DNA from: Paraburkholderia susongensis
Lineage (GTDB): Bacteria > Pseudomonadota > Gammaproteobacteria > Burkholderiales > Burkholderiaceae
Assembly: GCF_900177725.1 (NCBI RefSeq)
Contig: NZ_FXAT01000012.1
Location: forward strand, 1-64,000
Reading direction: 5' to 3'
DNA: 64,000 nucleotides
Positions 60,267-64,000 of the stretch are shown in pieces. Within the stretch, counting starts at the first letter, position 1; every line of letters begins with the position of its first letter. Both the position numbers and the translations under genes were made by a program. The notes beneath the pieces were generated by a model. It saw only the letters and a program-made list of their open reading frames with translations. It was not told the DNA's origin and did not search any database.

Positions 60267-61130
60267 TCAGCTGGAATATTGAGCGTCCGGCGTTTCATCC
60301 ACCGACGCCAGCTTCAGCGAAAGCCCCGCGGCATGGATGCCCGAAGCCGCCGCCTCGGGCAACGCCGCATCGCTCACGATGTGGTCGAAGCACTCCAGGC
60401 CGGCGATCTTGTAAGTGCTGAACGTGCCATATTTCGAACTCGTCGCAAGCAGCACGGTCTGCTCCGCCACTTCGATTGCCGCGCGCTTCACGTCGATTTT
60501 TGGCGGCGACGGCGTGGTCACGCCGCGACGCAAATCCCAGGAGCTGGCCGAGATGAACGCGACATCGACGGCGAGTTGTCGTAGCGTGGCCGCCGCAAGT
60601 TCGCCGACACTCGACTGGTTCGCGTGGTCAAGCAAACCGCCTGTGTGAATCGCCGCCACGTGTCCGGCGTTCATCAGTTCCTGCATGATCGGGAAATCGT
60701 TGGTGACGACCGTGATGTCCGATAGCGCCAGAATGTGCGGTACGAGCGCGAGCGTGGTCGTGCCCGCATCCAGATAGGCCGTCATGCCGGGCCTCAGGAA
60801 CGACGCCGCGGCCTGAGCGATGGCGCGCTTCTCGGCGGGATCGATCAGTGCCTTCGACACGTGGCTCGGCTCGCTCGTCAGTTGGCTCGCCACGCGCACG
60901 CCGCCGGGCACGGAATGCACGAGTCCTTCACGTTCCAGTAGCGCGATATCGCGCCGCACCGTCATGTGCGAGCAGCCCAACGACTCCATCAACTGATGCA
61001 AGGAAAGCACCTTGTCGCGCCGCAGTTGACGCAACATCGCTTCGCGCCGCTGATCAGGAATCAGCGGTGCAGTCGTGGATTCATCGGGTTTGGTCTTGCT
61101 CGACATAAAAATTCTCAAGGCGCGGGCCAT
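60267..61130 (-). CDS. DeoR-family transcriptional regulator
   Basis: The 287-residue protein has a DeoR winged helix (about 30-85: SLHQLMESLGCSHMTVRRDI) and the DeoRC sugar-phosphate sensor domain (FLRPGMTAYLDAGTTTLALV; TGGLLDHANQSSVGELA). I kept the ATG at 61130 because AGGGGAT lies upstream; an ATG at 61106 is the alternative. It is the last gene of the GntP operon, 33 bases after the transporter. DeoR proteins usually repress sugar or sugar-acid catabolism and respond to phosphorylated intermediates. Confidence 0.92.
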   Translation of the reverse strand: MARALRIFMSSKTKPDESTTAPLIPDQRREAMLRQLRRDKVLSLHQLMESLGCSHMTVRRDIALLEREGLVHSVPGGVRVASQLTSEPSHVSKALIDPAEKRAIAQAAASFLRPGMTAYLDAGTTTLALVPHILALSDITVVTNDFPIMQELMNAGHVAAIHTGGLLDHANQSSVGELAAATLRQLAVDVAFISASSWDLRRGVTTPSPPKIDVKRAAIEVAEQTVLLATSSKYGTFSTYKIAGLECFDHIVSDAALPEAAASGIHAAGLSLKLASVDETPDAQYSS

Positions 61131-61163
61131 GTGGCGATCCCCTGGAACGGGGACGCCGTTATG

Positions 61164-62513
61164 TTAGCCGATGAGCGTGCTGAGCAGCATCACGCCTGCA
61201 AGCCCGACCAGCGACTGCAACGAAAGCATGAGCGTCCAGGTGCGCAGCGTCTGCGGGACGGAGAGCTGGAAGTATTCCTTGAAAAGCCAGAAGCCGGAAT
61301 CGTTCACATGCGAGAGCATCACGGCGCCCGAAGCCGTCGCGAGCGCCATCAGTTCGGGCGAGACGCCCGGGTGCGCCACGAGCAGCGGCGCGACGATGCC
61401 GCTTGCCGCGACCGTCGCGACCGTGGCCGAGCCCACGCAGATGCGCAGCAGCGCCGCCAGCGCCCACGCGAGCAGCAGCGGGCTGATCGCCCAGTGCGTG
61501 GAATGCTCGACGATGATCGTGTCGAGATGGATCGACTTGAGCATCTGGCTGAAGCCGCCGCCCGCGCCGAGAATCAGCAGGATCGTGCTCAGCGGCGCAA
61601 TGCCCTTGCCGACCATTTTCTGCATGGCCGCCAGCGCATGGCCGCCGCGCACGCCAAGCGCAAACCATGCGAACACCACGGCGGCGAGCAACGAGAGGAT
61701 CGGGTCGTTCAGCGCCTGGAAGAATACGAACATGGCGCTGTTCTTCGCGACGTGACTCATGCCCACCGTGCCGGTCAGCATCAGCCCCGGCGGAATCAGG
61801 AGCGACACTACGGACCAAGGCAGCGAGGCCGTGGACTCGCGCGTGTCTTCGCCGCGCGTGCCGCCGGGGCCTGCCGAAAGATCCGGCGCGGGGCCGAAGA
61901 ACCGCCGGGCCACGAGGGTGAAGAGCGGACCGCACAGGATAGCGCTCGGGATCGCGATCGTGAGCCCATAGAGCAGCGTGAGGCCGGTATTCGCATGGTA
62001 AGCGGAGACGGCCTGGGTGGGCGCCGGATGCGGCGGCAGCAAACCGTGCGAGACGTACAGGCCCGCCGCGACCGGCAATCCGATATAGAGCAGATGGCTG
62101 CCGGTGCGCCGCGCGATCGTGTAGACGAGCGGTGCGAGCATGATGAAGCTCACGTCGAACAGATGCGGCATGCCGACAAGCAGGGCCGCCGCGCAGATCG
62201 TCCACGGCGCGAGCCAGAGCGGCCGCTTGCCGACGAAAGCGTTGGCGATGCGGTCCGCGCCGCCGGTGCCGATCAGGATGCCGCCGAGCACGGCGCCGAG
62301 GCCGACGACCGGCCCTGTATGCGCGAGCGCGCCACCGAACCCCTTCGTGAAACTATCGATGCTGTGCTCGGGCGTAACGCCGGCAACGAGGCCAAGTCCG
62401 AGCGCCGACAGCGTAAGCGCCACGAACGGACTCAGCCGCACGCGTACGATCAGAAAGATCAGAACGACGATGGCGCCCACTGCCATCGCGATGGTGGCAA
62501 CCTCTCCCCGCAT
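61164..62513 (-). CDS. GntP-family gluconate-type transporter
   Basis: The 449-residue protein has twelve or more predicted membrane segments. GntP signatures include FTKGFGGALAHTGPVVGLGA, GLYVSHGLLPPHPAPTQAV and HVNDSGFWLFKEYFQLSVPQ. The family takes up gluconate, fructuronate, threonate and related sugar acids with protons. AGGAGA precedes the ATG. It lies 90 bases downstream of the dehydrogenase and is co-transcribed with it and the DeoR gene. The partner dehydrogenase suggests a substrate other than gluconate. Confidence 0.93.
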   Translation of the reverse strand: MRGEVATIAMAVGAIVVLIFLIVRVRLSPFVALTLSALGLGLVAGVTPEHSIDSFTKGFGGALAHTGPVVGLGAVLGGILIGTGGADRIANAFVGKRPLWLAPWTICAAALLVGMPHLFDVSFIMLAPLVYTIARRTGSHLLYIGLPVAAGLYVSHGLLPPHPAPTQAVSAYHANTGLTLLYGLTIAIPSAILCGPLFTLVARRFFGPAPDLSAGPGGTRGEDTRESTASLPWSVVSLLIPPGLMLTGTVGMSHVAKNSAMFVFFQALNDPILSLLAAVVFAWFALGVRGGHALAAMQKMVGKGIAPLSTILLILGAGGGFSQMLKSIHLDTIIVEHSTHWAISPLLLAWALAALLRICVGSATVATVAASGIVAPLLVAHPGVSPELMALATASGAVMLSHVNDSGFWLFKEYFQLSVPQTLRTWTLMLSLQSLVGLAGVMLLSTLIG

Positions 62514-62603
62514 GGTGTCTCCTATTGTGTTTTGTAGCGTTGCAGCCGGGGATCAGGCGCGCGTGATGAACGTCTCGCACCGGTCCCCTATACGTTGCAC
62601 GTG

Positions 62604-64000
62604 TCAAACCGTGCCGGCGCGCCATGCGCCCAGCAGGGCTTCGTCCACGCCTTGCAGATGGTCGAGCGTCAGCAGCTCGCCCGCCGCGACGTCGCGCACG
62701 AGCGTCGCATGCGCGGCCAGGTAAAGCGGCGCGACGTTCGCGCCCGCGGCACTGCGTTCGAGCAGCACGGCTTGCACACCGGCCACGTCGTGATGGTGGC
62801 CGCCCATCTGCAGCACCGTGCCCGCTTTGAGCGGCGTCGTTGCGCGGCCGGCCAGCACCGCGCATTGCGTGGGCCGGGCGGCGCCCGTCGGGCGGCCGTG
62901 CAGCACGGCCTCGAGCAGCGTGATGGGCGTTTCGACACCCATGAAGTGATACGGCAGATAAAGACATGCATAGCGGCCGTTGCGGCTCACGACGTGGCCC
63001 TTCTGCGCGAGCAACGCCCAGGTGGGCGCATCGTGCGTGCGCACGACCACGAACACGCCGCCCGCGAAGCTCGCCTCGTCCGGACGTCGCAGCATGTTGA
63101 ACACGTCGATCACGCCTCGACGCGAAAGCACGCCGCCGTCTTCCCGGAGCGCATAGATGTCGGCGAGTTCGGTGGTGCGTGCTATCGGGTAGTGCAGCAA
63201 TTCCACGTCGGGCACGAGGCCCGTATTCGTTGCGACCACGCTCATTTCGCAGTAGTCGGCCGTGGCCGAGGTCTTGCGTCCTCGCAGCGCCTCGCGCCGC
63301 GCGGCCAGCGTCGCGGCCACGTCGTCGCCGAGCGTCATCAGGCTCGCGAGCTCGGGCGCGGGAAAGCGTTCGTCGAGCTGCGTCACCTCTCCCGAAGCCG
63401 CGTCGAAGACGAGGTCGTACTCGCTCGATTTGCCCGCGGCCACGATGTCGAGGCCGAGCGTGCGCGCCCATGAGACCCAGCCGATCAGGTTCGACGGCTG
63501 GTCGCCGTCCGCAGTCGTGTACACCACGCCCTGATTCGCCGCGAACCGCGCGAGCGCGACCCCGGCAACGGCATCCACTTCCTTGCTGACCATCGCGACG
63601 TGGCACTTTGCCTGCAACGCGGCACGCGCGGCGCGATAGCCGACCGACGGGTTGCCGGTCGCCTCGACAAGGATGTCGAAGGCGGCGGGGTCGAGCAGAT
63701 TCACGTCGCTCACCAGCGCGATCTGGCGAGGCGCGAGGGCACGCACGGCCTCGGCGTTTGCACACTCGACGAGCGACGCGGCCTCGTAGCCGAGCTCGAG
63801 ACACAGCTTACGCAGCCCCGCGAGATCCAGGTCGCACAGCACCGTTGGCATCAGGCGGCCGATCAGGCGCGTTTGCGCGAGCAGCGTGCGCGCAAAGCCT
63901 CCGCCAGCACCGGTCAGCGCATAGCGGACGACCTCCGGTTCGGGCGAGCCTGATACGGAATGTGTGCGTTGCGCACCCGCACGGAAAAGCAGTTCGAAGT
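62604..64000 (-). CDS. Homoserine-dehydrogenase-like Rossmann oxidoreductase (5' end outside window)
   Basis: At least 465 residues are visible and the frame stays open to the right edge, so the start lies outside. The part beyond the internal ATG at 63851 clearly belongs to it: VVRYALTGAGGGFARTLL is the Rossmann glycine motif, followed by VLCDLDLAGLRKLCLELGYE. The central part has VEATGNPSVGYRAARAALQ and ends in a SAF-like domain. The family is annotated as NAD(P) homoserine dehydrogenase-like; members act in sugar-acid routes such as apionate oxidation. With GntP and DeoR it fits that setting. The exact reaction is unassigned. Confidence 0.85.
   Translation of the reverse strand, partial: FELLFRAGAQRTHSVSGSPEPEVVRYALTGAGGGFARTLLAQTRLIGRLMPTVLCDLDLAGLRKLCLELGYEAASLVECANAEAVRALAPRQIALVSDVNLLDPAAFDILVEATGNPSVGYRAARAALQAKCHVAMVSKEVDAVAGVALARFAANQGVVYTTADGDQPSNLIGWVSWARTLGLDIVAAGKSSEYDLVFDAASGEVTQLDERFPAPELASLMTLGDDVAATLAARREALRGRKTSATADYCEMSVVATNTGLVPDVELLHYPIARTTELADIYALREDGGVLSRRGVIDVFNMLRRPDEASFAGGVFVVVRTHDAPTWALLAQKGHVVSRNGRYACLYLPYHFMGVETPITLLEAVLHGRPTGAARPTQCAVLAGRATTPLKAGTVLQMGGHHHDVAGVQAVLLERSAAGANVAPLYLAAHATLVRDVAAGELLTLDHLQGVDEALLGAWRAGTV

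Overview
The window is high-GC DNA with dense, mostly operonic gene order. DUF4148 and DUF4136 proteins, a MocR-type regulator, acyl-CoA and SDR catabolic clusters and a CIO-type cytochrome bd point to a Burkholderiaceae beta-proteobacterium, most probably Paraburkholderia. This is inferred from gene content; no rRNA or tRNA is present to confirm it. I saw no CRISPR array, prophage or intact insertion sequence.

Layout. 0.5-2.4 kb: a YcgR-like PilZ flagellar brake behind a near-consensus FliA (sigma-28) promoter, then bluB (lower ligand of B12). 2.5-7.9 kb (minus): a signalling operon of OmpR-type regulator, LysM-FecR periplasmic protein, CHASE2 histidine kinase and DUF4136 lipoprotein. 8.6-10.7 kb: a cysteine-free DksA-like protein, a marC remnant and a MocR regulator. 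10.9-19.9 kb: a LysR regulator, several small stress or hypothetical genes, then a YdeP-type molybdopterin oxidoreductase, cydAB (CIO type) and a bestrophin-like channel; a pair of 17-bp dyads lies upstream of this respiratory block. 20.0-20.9 kb: a deletion scar holding fragments of a PfkB kinase and a LacI regulator. 20.9-25.4 kb: cupin dioxygenase-like, SDR, MFS, SDR and IclR genes behind a ladder of CCA/TGG operator half-sites. 25.4-28.2 kb: a sugar-type ABC importer. 28.9-32.4 kb: a SWIM/SNF2 helicase.

32.7-37.4 kb is the most coherent regulatory unit. One ECF sigma factor has two anti-sigma-like membrane proteins, with a catalase-family peroxidase, a cytochrome b561 and a DUF4148 protein alongside. 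Four transcription units here carry the same candidate promoter, GGAATA-rich at -35 followed by GTT after 17-18 bases, suggesting a small self-contained ECF regulon for peroxide or periplasmic redox stress.

37.4-50.3 kb is an accessory block of AraC and LysR regulators with SDR, MDR, aldo/keto reductase, carboxymuconolactone decarboxylase-like and Bcr/CflA efflux genes. It includes one frameshifted AraC gene and one very strong LysR-type operator.

50.3-59.7 kb (minus) is a nine-gene catabolic operon: MaoC hydratase, small ORF, amidase, MFS, MmgE/PrpD, acyl-CoA dehydrogenase, class III CoA-transferase, GntR regulator and CitE-like lyase. It is headed by a 20-bp palindrome fitting a GntR operator. 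The enzyme set suggests import, CoA activation, oxidation, hydration and carbon-carbon cleavage of a small, possibly branched, dicarboxylate or its amide. 60.3-64.0 kb (minus): DeoR regulator, GntP-type sugar-acid transporter and a Rossmann-fold dehydrogenase running off the right edge, probably a sugar-acid pathway.
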